From NCBI GenBank assembly GCA_028289285.1, contig JANQRF010000002.1, positions 868,001-932,000 on the forward strand: a DNA stretch of 64,000 nucleotides, read 5' to 3'. Position 1 is the first letter of the stretch. Every line of letters begins with the position of its first letter. The stretch comes from Alphaproteobacteria bacterium. Its GTDB lineage: Bacteria; Pseudomonadota; Alphaproteobacteria; Micavibrionales; Micavibrionaceae. A program made the position numbers and the translations under genes. Below are positions 53,651-64,000 of this stretch, piece after piece. Below the pieces are notes generated by a model. It saw only the letters and a program-made list of their open reading frames with translations. It did not search any database and was not told the DNA's origin.

Positions 53651-54913
53651 ATGTCTTCACTGGCCTCCGACAAACCACCCATTATTGCGCTGTTTAATTA
53701 TGGCGGCGGCATGCGCGGGCTGATCCCGGCCCATATGATGGTCGAGATAGAACGCCGCACTGGCCTGCCCATGGCCAATATGATCGATGTGTTTTGCGGC
53801 CCCTCAACAGGTTCTATCCTGAATGCCGCGTTTGCCCTGCGCCATCCGAAAAAACCGGGGCGGCCAAAATACCGCGCCCGGCACATGGTGCGCTTTTATG
53901 AACGCGAAGGGATCAATATTTTCCCACCGGACCGGTACCGGGCCCTGCGCGGACTGATCCACGACTTTAACAACCGCACCATGAAGATCGGCCAGCTCAA
54001 TGCAATCTTCAGGCAGGGCCATTACGACCCGGCAAATCTGGCAAAATCTCTGCGCGCCCTTTATGGAGACACCAAGCTATCGGAAACAATGCGCTCTCTG
54101 ATTATTCCAACCTATAATATAGACGGCGAGCAGCTTCAGATTGTTGAAGAAGAAGGCGAAACAGCCCAGACCCCCGTGCACACCAAAAATAACTTTGTCG
54201 ATGAAGGCGGTCATGCGATCTGGTTTAAGAATATTAAATTCGGTCGCCACTTACCAACTTATAAAAAAGCGCCGGATGTGACACTGTTTGATGCGGTCAT
54301 GGCCTCTGCCGCAGCGCCGACCTATTTTCCCTGCCATCATTTCGAAGCAAACTGGCCGGATACTCCCGGTACGCATGACTATGCCTGCATTGACGGATCC
54401 ATTTTCGATAATCCGTGCATGACTTACCTGGGCGCACTGCGCCAGCATGTGGAGCCTGGGCGGCAAATCATCATGATCTGCCTTGGCACAGGTTATACGA
54501 ACAGGTCTGTCAGCAAAGAAGAATGGAACAGTTACGGATCACTCGGCGTCGTGGACCCGGTCAATGATTTGCCACTGATTAATATTTTCTTTCATGCACC
54601 TGAAAGCGCGCTCTTGGAATCTTTCACGGCGGAGATGCAGGACAATCTGTATGTGTTTAACAAATCACTTGTAACAGGCCGGAAACCCGACTGGCCCGGC
54701 ACGCAAATCGATGACGGCAGCCCGGAGAATCTTAAAAAGCTCAAAGATTTTGCGCATATCCTCATGGAAGAAAATGCGACTCAATTCGACCAGGTCTGCG
54801 ATCTTCTCGTCCGCAACTATGAAGCCAAACAAAAACAGCCTCTCGAACAGGCTAAATCCTGGTGGCACGGACTACAGGCAAGACTGCCTGTTTTACGCCG
54901 AAAAACCGGGTAA
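53651..54913 (+). CDS. Patatin-like phospholipase
   Basis: A 420-residue patatin-fold protein. The oxyanion loop is YGGGMRGLIP, the nucleophile Ser is in FCGPSTGSILN (G-x-S-x-G) and the catalytic Asp in YACIDGSIFDNP (D-G), so the Ser-Asp dyad is complete. Patatins release fatty acids from phospholipids or other lipids. No signal peptide or membrane segment is visible. A hydrolase gene of another fold follows 115 bases later on the same strand. No clear Shine-Dalgarno site precedes the ATG. Confidence 0.88.
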   Translation: MSSLASDKPPIIALFNYGGGMRGLIPAHMMVEIERRTGLPMANMIDVFCGPSTGSILNAAFALRHPKKPGRPKYRARHMVRFYEREGINIFPPDRYRALRGLIHDFNNRTMKIGQLNAIFRQGHYDPANLAKSLRALYGDTKLSETMRSLIIPTYNIDGEQLQIVEEEGETAQTPVHTKNNFVDEGGHAIWFKNIKFGRHLPTYKKAPDVTLFDAVMASAAAPTYFPCHHFEANWPDTPGTHDYACIDGSIFDNPCMTYLGALRQHVEPGRQIIMICLGTGYTNRSVSKEEWNSYGSLGVVDPVNDLPLINIFFHAPESALLESFTAEMQDNLYVFNKSLVTGRKPDWPGTQIDDGSPENLKKLKDFAHILMEENATQFDQVCDLLVRNYEAKQKQPLEQAKSWWHGLQARLPVLRRKTG

Positions 54914-55027
54914 CCCTCCGTTTTATCCACAATTTTGCGCAACGCAGCACATTTTATATGAGGCTTTTCAAATACAAGGCCATACACTTTACGTATATAA
55001 GGCGTATAGAGGGAGCCCCACAAGTAA

Positions 55028-57439
<2,412 letters not shown>

Positions 57440-57578
57440 CTAAGTATCAGAAAATATTGATCTTATCCTAGACAGGAGAACTGGAAAAATCAAATAAATC
57501 CGGAAGACCGCTTGCAGGTGCAAGGGCAGCCTTGTAAAAAAGAGAGAGAAATATTGATTTATATGGCCCCGATATCAA

Positions 57579-58556
57579 ATGTCCTTAAAAACAATTGTAA
57601 AAATAGTTCTATCTGTGAGCATTCTGGCAGTGCTTTTCTGGCGGATGGATTTTGCTCAACTACAAAATCTGATTGCGCATATTGAAGCCTCTGCCTGGGT
57701 CTATGCATTTTTATTGATTGTCGGGCAATTTATGTTCTTGTCTTACCGCTGGATGGTGCTGATTAATATTGGCCGCGCACGTATGACTTTCTTAAATTCT
57801 TTGCACGTCACATTGATGAGCCTTGTCGCCGGCACTGTTTTTTTAACATCCCTGACAGGAATTGTTGTCCGTATCGCTATGGCAATCCAGCATGGAGCAT
57901 CCCTCTTCAAAGCCTTTTTTGCGACCGCGATTGACCGCGGCATGACGCTGATGGCGCTTGTTGTGCTTTCTATCCTGTTTTTGCCCGCCCTAGGGCATTA
58001 TTTAGATGAAACAATGCACACACATATTTCAGCTTACCTCACATTCTTTGTTGTACTTATTTTTGTATTAGGGCCCCTGCTCTTATTTATTTTGTTTAGA
58101 AATATAGAGCACCTCCCCTTTTCCCCACATAATATCCGGTCAGGCGCTCGCTATTTAAAAATCCTGCTTAGTCAGCCCATCATTGCCTTTAAAGTAATCA
58201 CGACAAGTCTTTTGGGACAGATGTGCTTTTTCCTATCTATTTATTGCCTGACCCTTTCTGCAAACATTGATCTCAGTTTTCTAGACCTAATGACCGTTTT
58301 ACCGATCATTGCCCTTGTCGCCAGCCTGCCTTTGAGTTTTGGCGGATGGGGAGTGCGGGAAGGCGCCTTTGTCTATGGGTTGGGCCTCTTGGGCGTACCG
58401 ATGGAAGAGGCCTTTCTGATCTCCATTCAAACAGGCCTGATCAGTTTATTTGGAACAATTGTCGCAGGTATTCCGGCTATCTTTTTGACAGATATTGACA
58501 ATATTAGCCAGCATTCCAAGCATGTCTTTGCAAGCCTAAAAAATCGTACCAGATAA
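57579..58556 (+). CDS. LPG_synthase_TM-family membrane protein
   Basis: A 325-residue membrane protein with about eight to nine segments, fitting the family that includes the flippase-like part of lysylphosphatidylglycerol synthase (UPF0104). Conserved-looking bits are LSYRWMVLINIG, the GTVFLTSLTGIVVRI stretch, DRGMTLMAL and LPLSFGGWGVREGAFVYGL. Function in this subgroup is probably lipid or lipid-linked sugar related, unproven. It is AT-rich and 3 bases from the following ligase gene, thus likely cotranscribed. Confidence 0.85.
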   Translation: MSLKTIVKIVLSVSILAVLFWRMDFAQLQNLIAHIEASAWVYAFLLIVGQFMFLSYRWMVLINIGRARMTFLNSLHVTLMSLVAGTVFLTSLTGIVVRIAMAIQHGASLFKAFFATAIDRGMTLMALVVLSILFLPALGHYLDETMHTHISAYLTFFVVLIFVLGPLLLFILFRNIEHLPFSPHNIRSGARYLKILLSQPIIAFKVITTSLLGQMCFFLSIYCLTLSANIDLSFLDLMTVLPIIALVASLPLSFGGWGVREGAFVYGLGLLGVPMEEAFLISIQTGLISLFGTIVAGIPAIFLTDIDNISQHSKHVFASLKNRTR

Positions 58557-58559
58557 AAC

Positions 58560-59903
58560 ATGACAAATACTTTTCTCAAAGACATTTCTTTTATGTCTAT
58601 GTGTCTTTTTATCTTCGCAATTTTATTGCAGATCCAGTTTGATTTGTTTCAGTCAGAAATATATACGGGCTTGCGAATTGCGCTATCAGATCTAACCTTA
58701 CCGATTGCAGGTTTGCTTATATTGTTCAACTTGCTATCTCAAAAATCAAAATGGCCTAATTGGGCTATCAAGCATATGTATTCATGGCTTGCAGTAACGA
58801 CAGCTATTTTAGTGTTCGCCACACTGAACACATATTATACACACAGTATCTGGAGCCAGTGGGCTATTTTAAACAAGGTATTGGGATATGGCGTCATGAT
58901 CTCTTACCTTGCTTTGGGAGGATGGCTTGCAACCAACCTGGATGCACAAAAACTTCATAGCTTCATAAAAGTTTTTTGCGGTTTTTTCTTTCTCATTCTC
59001 ATTCTTCAAATTGCCTGTATGTGCCTGATGGTGGTCTATCCGCCATCAACATGGTTTTTTATTGATCATGATATCTGGTACCCGCTGGAAGGGTTAATGG
59101 CAAACCGGAATACATACGCCCTGATTCTCTTAATATGTTTTTCTTTTTTATGTGCGTTTTTATTATCAGAAAAACCTCTTTTTAATAGCAGCGTTACCTT
59201 TGCCATCCTCTTCTTATTACCGTTTGGTATGATAGATATCGGCTCCAGAGCATCCTTTATCGCCTTTATTGTTTTAAGCCTCTATTTGATCATTGCTTAC
59301 CGCAAACAAGCATTCAAAATATATAAACCTTTCATACTTGGCCTGATTGCGTTAACGGTTTTCTATGCACACGCTCCGGAAAAACTTGGCTTTTTCAGAG
59401 AAAAAAATATGGAGATTTTTCAGATTGCTCCTCAAATTGACGTTCAGGCTGAACACACAAAAGCCCCAGTTGAAATGGATTATATGGGAGATGAAAACAG
59501 GCTGACGATGATCCAATCCGCGCTTGGGACCTTTAAAGGAAACGAGCTTTTTGGTGCCGGCCTTGGCAGTGCGCTTATTAATCAGAAAACTGCTTTCGAA
59601 GAACATGTCGGCGTTGTGCACTCAACACCCTTATGGTTTTTGGTTGAAACAGGCCTGATTGGCCTGATTGTCTTTTCAGCTTTTTTTATTCTATGCCTGC
59701 ACAGGCTTTACAAGCTGCAGGTACAAAACACGCCTGATACCAATAATGCGATAGCAAGAGGCATGTTTTTAACCTTAATTTGTTTTGCTGTGATGAGCCT
59801 GGCGCATGAATTCACTTATACACGCCAGATTTGGTTCTTCCTCGGAATGGCTCTATGCCTGCCGCTCACACGTCAAACCCCTGCGCCTCAAACCAAAGTC
59901 TGA
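58560..59903 (+). CDS. O-antigen ligase/Wzy-like membrane protein
   Basis: A 447-residue protein with roughly ten to twelve membrane segments and a large loop before the last ones, as in the Wzy_C/O-antigen ligase family. Telling parts are GLMANRNTYALILLI, DIGSRASFIAFIVLSLYL, the loop ending GAGLGSALINQK, VGVVHSTPLWFLVETGLIG, in which Arg and His residues are usually functional. It would polymerise or attach surface glycan. Very AT-rich. Cotranscribed with the preceding gene; its last 38 bases overlap the convergent kinase gene. Confidence 0.82.
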   Translation: MTNTFLKDISFMSMCLFIFAILLQIQFDLFQSEIYTGLRIALSDLTLPIAGLLILFNLLSQKSKWPNWAIKHMYSWLAVTTAILVFATLNTYYTHSIWSQWAILNKVLGYGVMISYLALGGWLATNLDAQKLHSFIKVFCGFFFLILILQIACMCLMVVYPPSTWFFIDHDIWYPLEGLMANRNTYALILLICFSFLCAFLLSEKPLFNSSVTFAILFLLPFGMIDIGSRASFIAFIVLSLYLIIAYRKQAFKIYKPFILGLIALTVFYAHAPEKLGFFREKNMEIFQIAPQIDVQAEHTKAPVEMDYMGDENRLTMIQSALGTFKGNELFGAGLGSALINQKTAFEEHVGVVHSTPLWFLVETGLIGLIVFSAFFILCLHRLYKLQVQNTPDTNNAIARGMFLTLICFAVMSLAHEFTYTRQIWFFLGMALCLPLTRQTPAPQTKV

Positions 59904-60834
59904 AGTCTTTAAATATCTCTTTTTGCAAATGCGCGCGGATATAATTTCGAACGCGAGGCGTGTATATTCTTAAGTCATCTCTATCCAAATCTTCAATCTG
60001 ACCAATGACCCGGCTGTGGAACTGAAACGCCATCACATCATACCAGATGTTAAAATGCTTTTGCTCTTCTTCCGTCATACCCTCGCAATAAAAAGCTTTT
60101 AGTTCGGCTCTCAGGTCTTCGGGAATATCGCTGCGCACTGTTTCAAGCAAATTGACTAAATCATACGGTGCCTGCGCCCACATAGCAGAGCCAAAATCAA
60201 TAAGACCAACGCGTAAATGATTGTCGCGGCCCGGCAGCCACATCAGATTTTGGAAATCATAATCCCCATGCAAAAATGTTTCCGGACAGGGCGGCAGGTC
60301 TTTTTCAAAATCTTTCCAGAGATTATTATATTTTTTTATCTGATCTTCTGTGCCCTTTAAATAAAAACGAAGAATATACTCTTTAGCACGGTGCAAACGG
60401 CTACCAAGATAAGTTGGAAGCTTGTCTATTGGCCGGGAAAATTTATGCCTGAATAATTTTAAAATGCCGGCGGCTTGAAAAAACAAATCCCTGTAATCTT
60501 CCCCCATCGCAACCGCATTGTTAAAATGCATGTCACCGAAATCTTCAACTAATATGATTTCATTATCCAGATCGGCAGCATAGATTTCCGGCGCTGAAAA
60601 GCCTGCCGCCCTTAACGTGTCTGCCACAAAAAGAAACGTGCCCAGATGAATATTTGACCCTGCCCAAACCATAAGGATGGCGCTTTGCCCGTCCGCCTTT
60701 TTTAAACGGGTGATAGTTTTAAGGTCCCACCCGTCAGTAATCGGTGTATGTAGAACGTTATTCCCCGCCCACCCTTCGCGCGCCAGAAAGCTCTGCACGG
60801 CATCCGCGCGAATGGTCAGGTCTGATACCGTCAA
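59866..60834 (-). CDS. APH-fold sugar kinase (AmgK-like)
   Basis: A 322-residue protein of the aminoglycoside phosphotransferase fold. The catalytic segment is FLHGDYDFQNLMW with the base Asp and metal Asn, and the DFG-like LIDFGSAMWAQAPYDLVNLL follows. It resembles COG3178/AmgK, the anomeric MurNAc/GlcNAc kinase of cell-wall recycling. The usual MurU partner and TsaE are not seen, so this is a fold-level call. It is coupled to the upstream 137-aa gene by a 4-base overlap. Confidence 0.82.
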   Translation of the reverse strand: MTVSDLTIRADAVQSFLAREGWAGNNVLHTPITDGWDLKTITRLKKADGQSAILMVWAGSNIHLGTFLFVADTLRAAGFSAPEIYAADLDNEIILVEDFGDMHFNNAVAMGEDYRDLFFQAAGILKLFRHKFSRPIDKLPTYLGSRLHRAKEYILRFYLKGTEDQIKKYNNLWKDFEKDLPPCPETFLHGDYDFQNLMWLPGRDNHLRVGLIDFGSAMWAQAPYDLVNLLETVRSDIPEDLRAELKAFYCEGMTEEEQKHFNIWYDVMAFQFHSRVIGQIEDLDRDDLRIYTPRVRNYIRAHLQKEIFKDFRLWFEAQGFDV

Positions 60835-61244
60835 TTTTCGGTTTTGCCTTTGCGGGCAATCATCTTGAGTGCATCAATATGCTGCTGCGATGCTGCGCCG
60901 CGTTTGGGGGCCGGACGCCCGCCTGATTCCATGCCGAACTTGGCCGTACTATCAGCTGCAATGGCTTTTAAAAGCTCAACGCCAAACCCGTCTTCGCCTT
61001 CTTGCGGCGCAGTGCTATCCGGCACAGGTTCAGATTTGAGAGTATCTTCCCCGCGCTCCTGCATGCGTTTTACCCGCGAAATGGCATGGGCGATAATTCC
61101 GGTCATATGAGGCTTGGCCAGATCATGAAGCAACTTCGTATCTTCATAAGTCCAGGTGATAATTTGCTGGCGGGCCTTGGTTTCATTGCCCCGGGCATTT
61201 TCCAGCGCCTGCTTGATTTTCGCGATCACATAATCTTGAGTCAT
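60831..61244 (-). CDS. Hypothetical protein, 137 aa, upstream of the kinase
   Basis: A cytoplasmic protein with a helical N-terminal part (MTQDYVIAKIKQALENARGNETKARQQIITWTYEDTKLLHDLAKPHM, residues 1-47), an acidic linker and a basic C-terminus (HIDALKMIARKGKTEN). The N-terminal layout, with a GIIAHAISRVKRM helix, looks conserved among alphaproteobacteria, but I cannot name it. It overlaps the kinase start by 4 bases (ATGA), suggesting a shared function or at least shared expression. Confidence 0.7.
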   Translation of the reverse strand: MTQDYVIAKIKQALENARGNETKARQQIITWTYEDTKLLHDLAKPHMTGIIAHAISRVKRMQERGEDTLKSEPVPDSTAPQEGEDGFGVELLKAIAADSTAKFGMESGGRPAPKRGAASQQHIDALKMIARKGKTEN

Positions 61245-61338
61245 GGTTATATCCCTAGGTGATTCTTATCTATTATACCCCTAAATCCTTCACATCACAC
61301 GGTTTTTCATATTTTCTTAAAAATTCGTAAATTTTTTC

Positions 61339-61367
61339 TTGACATAACTTATGGAAAACTATACTGT
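61339..61367 (+). promoter_or_regulatory. Promoter of the 224-aa exported orphan
   Basis: TTGACA (61339-61344) and TACTGT (61362-61367) are 17 bases apart. The leader carries a short hairpin CCGCC-CAAAC-GGCGG (61392-61406) just before the AGGAG ribosome site. Confidence 0.7.
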
Positions 61368-61420
61368 TCCACCACATACGGATTTTTAACCCCGCCCAAA
61401 CGGCGGATATGGAGGAGAAG

Positions 61421-62095
61421 ATGAACTTATTCAATCGCGCAAAGCAAGCAGGAATAGTAATTGCAACAGCTACAACTTTGACCACTGGACTGGGCGTGAC
61501 TGCTGCGATGGCGGACTGCGTTGGACGAAAATTTACGCCGCAGCAATTCGCCCAAATTCAAACGCAATGGAATCAAATTAAAGCCGATGATTCCTCTTCA
61601 AGAAGTGCTGTCTTAAGAGCATTTAGTCGGCTTGGTGGCGAAAGAATCGGACGAAGTAAATATGGCGTCAACGGTGCTGCTCAGAGTTGTCGTTCGTGGG
61701 CAGAATTACGTACAGAGCGCGTTATGAGAAATAATCCACAAGAACAAGGCTACGTCCATTTATGGCTAATGGCATGTCAGGGAGGTAAAGAGCGTCACAG
61801 TAATGTAAACGATTGTCCTAACGTCATGCACATTACATACGATACTTCAAAAGCCAGTGGAGTAATTGGTTTTGCAGGATTTAGAGAAACTTTTAACTTC
61901 AGACCTTCCAGACCGTCTGCCCAGGCTGCACCTCAAGTACAAACAAGATCTGCAGGTGTATCAGGAACAGCCAGAGGTTCATTCGCAAGAACGCAGCGCG
62001 CGCAAGCATGCCCTACTACGACTGTGCGTAATTCAAGTGGATATACCGGAAATTGTCAAGTTATGCGAGGCTGGACTTTAACACCAAATAATTAA
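61421..62095 (+). CDS. Exported orphan protein, 224 aa
   Basis: A signal peptide (AGIVIATATTLTTGLGVTAAMA, ending before DCVGRKF) precedes a soluble region with cysteines in DCVG, QSCRSW, MACQGG, NDCPN, QACPTT and GNCQV contexts, probably paired in disulfides. A Ser/Arg/Gln-rich low-complexity stretch (about residues 165-200) separates a short C-terminal tail. I do not recognise the family. The ATG at 61421 follows GGAGGAGAAG at normal spacing. Its own promoter, hairpin and terminator make it a single-gene unit. Confidence 0.75.
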   Translation: MNLFNRAKQAGIVIATATTLTTGLGVTAAMADCVGRKFTPQQFAQIQTQWNQIKADDSSSRSAVLRAFSRLGGERIGRSKYGVNGAAQSCRSWAELRTERVMRNNPQEQGYVHLWLMACQGGKERHSNVNDCPNVMHITYDTSKASGVIGFAGFRETFNFRPSRPSAQAAPQVQTRSAGVSGTARGSFARTQRAQACPTTTVRNSSGYTGNCQVMRGWTLTPNN

Positions 62096-62113
62096 TGGGT
62101 AAGAATATAAACT

Positions 62114-62154
62114 TATAAAAAAAACCGCCCTTCATAAAAGAGGGCGGTTTTTTT
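62114..62154. terminator. Bidirectional intrinsic terminator before mfd
   Basis: AAAACCGCCCT-TCATAAAAG-AGGGCGGTTTT with long A- and T-runs lies between the 224-aa gene and mfd, whose TAA stop (62153-62155) overlaps its T-run. Confidence 0.9.
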
Positions 62155-64000
62155 ATGCCTTTAGCTTAGAAAGCTCTTTCACTAAAGATTGAATCCCTTT
62201 TACACGCGCTGGTGTGTCTTCCCAGCTTCGGATAATACCGATTTTCTGGTCGGGACGAAGCTTAACGGCCCCGCGCTGTTCTTCGATCCATGTCATCAGC
62301 GCAGGCACATTGGGCGGCGTATCTTTATAAAAACCAATCGTGGCCCCTTTCGGCCCGGCCTCGACCCGATCAACTCCGGCTGATTTACAAAGCTGTTTAA
62401 TCGCCACAATATCCAGGAGATTATCCACCTCTGCAGGCAGTTTTCCAAACCGGTCAATAAGCTCTGCCGCAAAAGCATCAATATCATCTTTATTTTCAAG
62501 ATCAGCGAGGCGGCGATAGAGACTCATCCGCACACTTAAATCTTCCACATAGGTTTCGGGAATAAGGACCGATGTACCGAGATTAATATTCGGTGACCAT
62601 TTTTCACGTGCCTGGATTTCTTCAAAATCCACTCCTGCACGTGCCGTCGCGACAGCTTCTTCGAGCATATGCTGGTACAGCTCCACACCGACTTCCTTGA
62701 TATGCCCGGATTGTTCTTCACCAAGTAAATTCCCCGCCCCGCGAATATCCATGTCGTGACTGGCCAGCTGAAATCCAGCCCCAAGCGTATCGAGCGTTTC
62801 AATCACTTCCAGGCGCTTTTGCCCCTGCGCTGTGAGTTTCTTGTCCGGTTGGTAAGTCAGATAGGCATAGGCGCGCACCTTAGACCGTCCAATCCGCCCG
62901 CGGATCTGGTATAGCTGCGCAAGTCCGAACATATCCGCCCGATGCACGATCATTGTATTAGCGGTTGGAATATCAATGCCGCTTTCAATGATGTTGGTCG
63001 CCAGAAGCACATCATACTGCCCGTCATAAAAGGCCGTCATTTTATCATCCAGTTCACCCGCCGGCATTTGCCCGTGCGCTGCAATCACTTTCACCTCAGG
63101 AACTAATTCTTTCAGAGCCTCTTCCACCTCTTTGATATCGCTGATACGTGGGCAGACGTAAAAGCTTTGTCCGCCGCGATAATGTTCGCGCAGCAGAGCT
63201 TCACGAATGACCATCGGATCGTAAGGTAGAACAAACGTACGGATCGCCAGACGGTCGACAGGCGGCGTCGTAATCAGACTCATTTCCTTCACGCCAGTCA
63301 GGGACATCTGCAACGTGCGCGGGATCGGTGTCGCGGTGAGCGTGAGAACATGTACATCGCTTTTAAGTTCTTTCAGTTTTTCTTTTTGCTTCACCCCAAA
63401 GCGCTGCTCTTCATCGACAATCACCAGCCCCAAATGCGCAAATTTGATATCTTTGGAAAGAAGCGCATGCGTCCCGATCACAATATTGACGCTTCCGTCC
63501 GCCAGACCTTCTTTCGTTTCTTTAGCCTCTTTAGTACTGACCATGCGGGATAATTGCCCGATGCGAAGCCCCATTCCTTCAAAGCGTTTCAGGAAATTCT
63601 TTGTGTGTTGCCGTGCAAGTAATGTTGTCGGCACAACAAGTGCCACCTGCGCGCCGCTCATCGCCGCCACATAAGCTGCCCGCAAAGCCACTTCGGTTTT
63701 GCCAAATCCGACATCACCGCAGACCAGGCGATCCATCGGCTGCCCGCCTGCAAGGTCATCAATGACATCATTAATAGAACGCAACTGATCGTCTGTTTCT
63801 GCGTATGGAAAGCGCGCTGCGAACTGGTCATACACCGCTTTATCAATATGTAGAGACTCGCCTTTGCGTAATTGGCGGGCCGCAGCGATTTTAAGCAAGC
63901 CGTCGGCCATCGCCATCAAATCTTTTTTGACCTTGGATTTACGCGCCTGCCACCCTGCCCCGCCAAGCCTGTCGAGCTGCGCAAAGCCTTCATCTGATCC
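62153..64000 (-). CDS. mfd: Transcription-repair coupling factor Mfd (C-terminal part, cut by window edge)
   Basis: The minus-strand frame is open to the right edge and about 615 residues are present. It contains the RecG-like translocase motor: Walker A in VCGDVGFGKTEVALRAAY, the DEEQ box in VDEEQRFGVKQKEKL, TATPIPRTLQMS (motif III), and the later GRIGRSKVRAYAYL and TRG-type region. The C-terminal D7 domain is included to the TAA at 62153. Mfd removes stalled RNA polymerase and recruits UvrA. The N-terminal UvrB-homology and RNAP-interaction domains lie outside the window. Confidence 0.97.
   Translation of the reverse strand, partial: GSDEGFAQLDRLGGAGWQARKSKVKKDLMAMADGLLKIAAARQLRKGESLHIDKAVYDQFAARFPYAETDDQLRSINDVIDDLAGGQPMDRLVCGDVGFGKTEVALRAAYVAAMSGAQVALVVPTTLLARQHTKNFLKRFEGMGLRIGQLSRMVSTKEAKETKEGLADGSVNIVIGTHALLSKDIKFAHLGLVIVDEEQRFGVKQKEKLKELKSDVHVLTLTATPIPRTLQMSLTGVKEMSLITTPPVDRLAIRTFVLPYDPMVIREALLREHYRGGQSFYVCPRISDIKEVEEALKELVPEVKVIAAHGQMPAGELDDKMTAFYDGQYDVLLATNIIESGIDIPTANTMIVHRADMFGLAQLYQIRGRIGRSKVRAYAYLTYQPDKKLTAQGQKRLEVIETLDTLGAGFQLASHDMDIRGAGNLLGEEQSGHIKEVGVELYQHMLEEAVATARAGVDFEEIQAREKWSPNINLGTSVLIPETYVEDLSVRMSLYRRLADLENKDDIDAFAAELIDRFGKLPAEVDNLLDIVAIKQLCKSAGVDRVEAGPKGATIGFYKDTPPNVPALMTWIEEQRGAVKLRPDQKIGIIRSWEDTPARVKGIQSLVKELSKLKA

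Overview
The window reads as chromosomal DNA of a free-living alphaproteobacterium of middling GC content. The evidence is a set of alphaproteobacterial gene neighbourhoods: serS, pcm, nlpD, yajC and secD together; ispH-thrB-rnhA; dnaG-rpoD next to carA, carB and greA; xseB-ispA; and an ELM1-family gene beside trxB. I cannot place it further. A Micavibrio/Rhodospirillales-like lineage is possible but rests only on impression.

Layout. 1-7461: a mostly minus-strand block with SecD/YajC translocase parts, an NlpD-like LysM/M23 lipoprotein, Pcm, a DUF4153 membrane protein and SerS. A GxxExxY cassette bounded by inverted repeats splits yajC from secD. 7497-17160: N-formylglutamate amidohydrolase, an AT-rich orphan, LipB, tRNA-Leu(GAG), a MaeB-type malic enzyme, MgtE, an acetyltransferase and a class A PBP. 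17298-23822: rnhA-thrB-ispH, an AGE-family epimerase, an HDAC-like deacetylase, aquaporin Z and an exported arginine-deiminase-like enzyme. 23883-31473: a 51-aa orphan, xseB-ispA-nadE, a degenerate ClpS-like protein, a Fur-box-controlled Bfd-like protein, gltX-hydrolase-trmJ and rpsD. 31597-40333: a GST, two exported proteins, a CAU tRNA, a new-looking HExxH protein, rpoD with a histone-H1-like N-terminus, dnaG and an ATP-grasp orphan. 40334-53347: yqeY, carA and carB separated by an acetyltransferase, an SbtA/SbtB bicarbonate module and an orphan, then greA, an Lrp regulator, ELM1, trxB and a LysR regulator. 53348-64000: a hairpin-rich intergenic region, two lipolytic-type hydrolases, aspartate aminotransferase, an LPG_synthase_TM protein and an O-antigen-ligase-like protein, a sugar-kinase-like APH protein, an exported orphan, and the C-terminal half of Mfd.

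How the genes fit together. Envelope functions dominate: Sec export, peptidoglycan synthesis (PBP1A) and its remodelling (NlpD, CHAP), isoprenoid supply (IspH, IspA), surface glycan (ligase, kinase) and membrane transport (AqpZ, MgtE, SbtA). Central information genes (rpoD, dnaG, mfd, greA, rpsD, serS, gltX) form the backbone. Between them lie AT-rich genes that look acquired. Several of these run tail-to-tail into the 3' end of a core gene, and two appear to be transcribed without a leader. The observations I consider most worth follow-up are: the GxxExxY cassette and its repeat; a 69-bp palindromic element sitting in frame inside the NlpD signal peptide; the HExxH membrane protein; the ClpS-like protein that has lost its N-degron pocket; the SbtA/SbtB pair inside carAB; and the structured intergenic region at 53456-53595. 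All calls come from reading the sequence; no database search was run.
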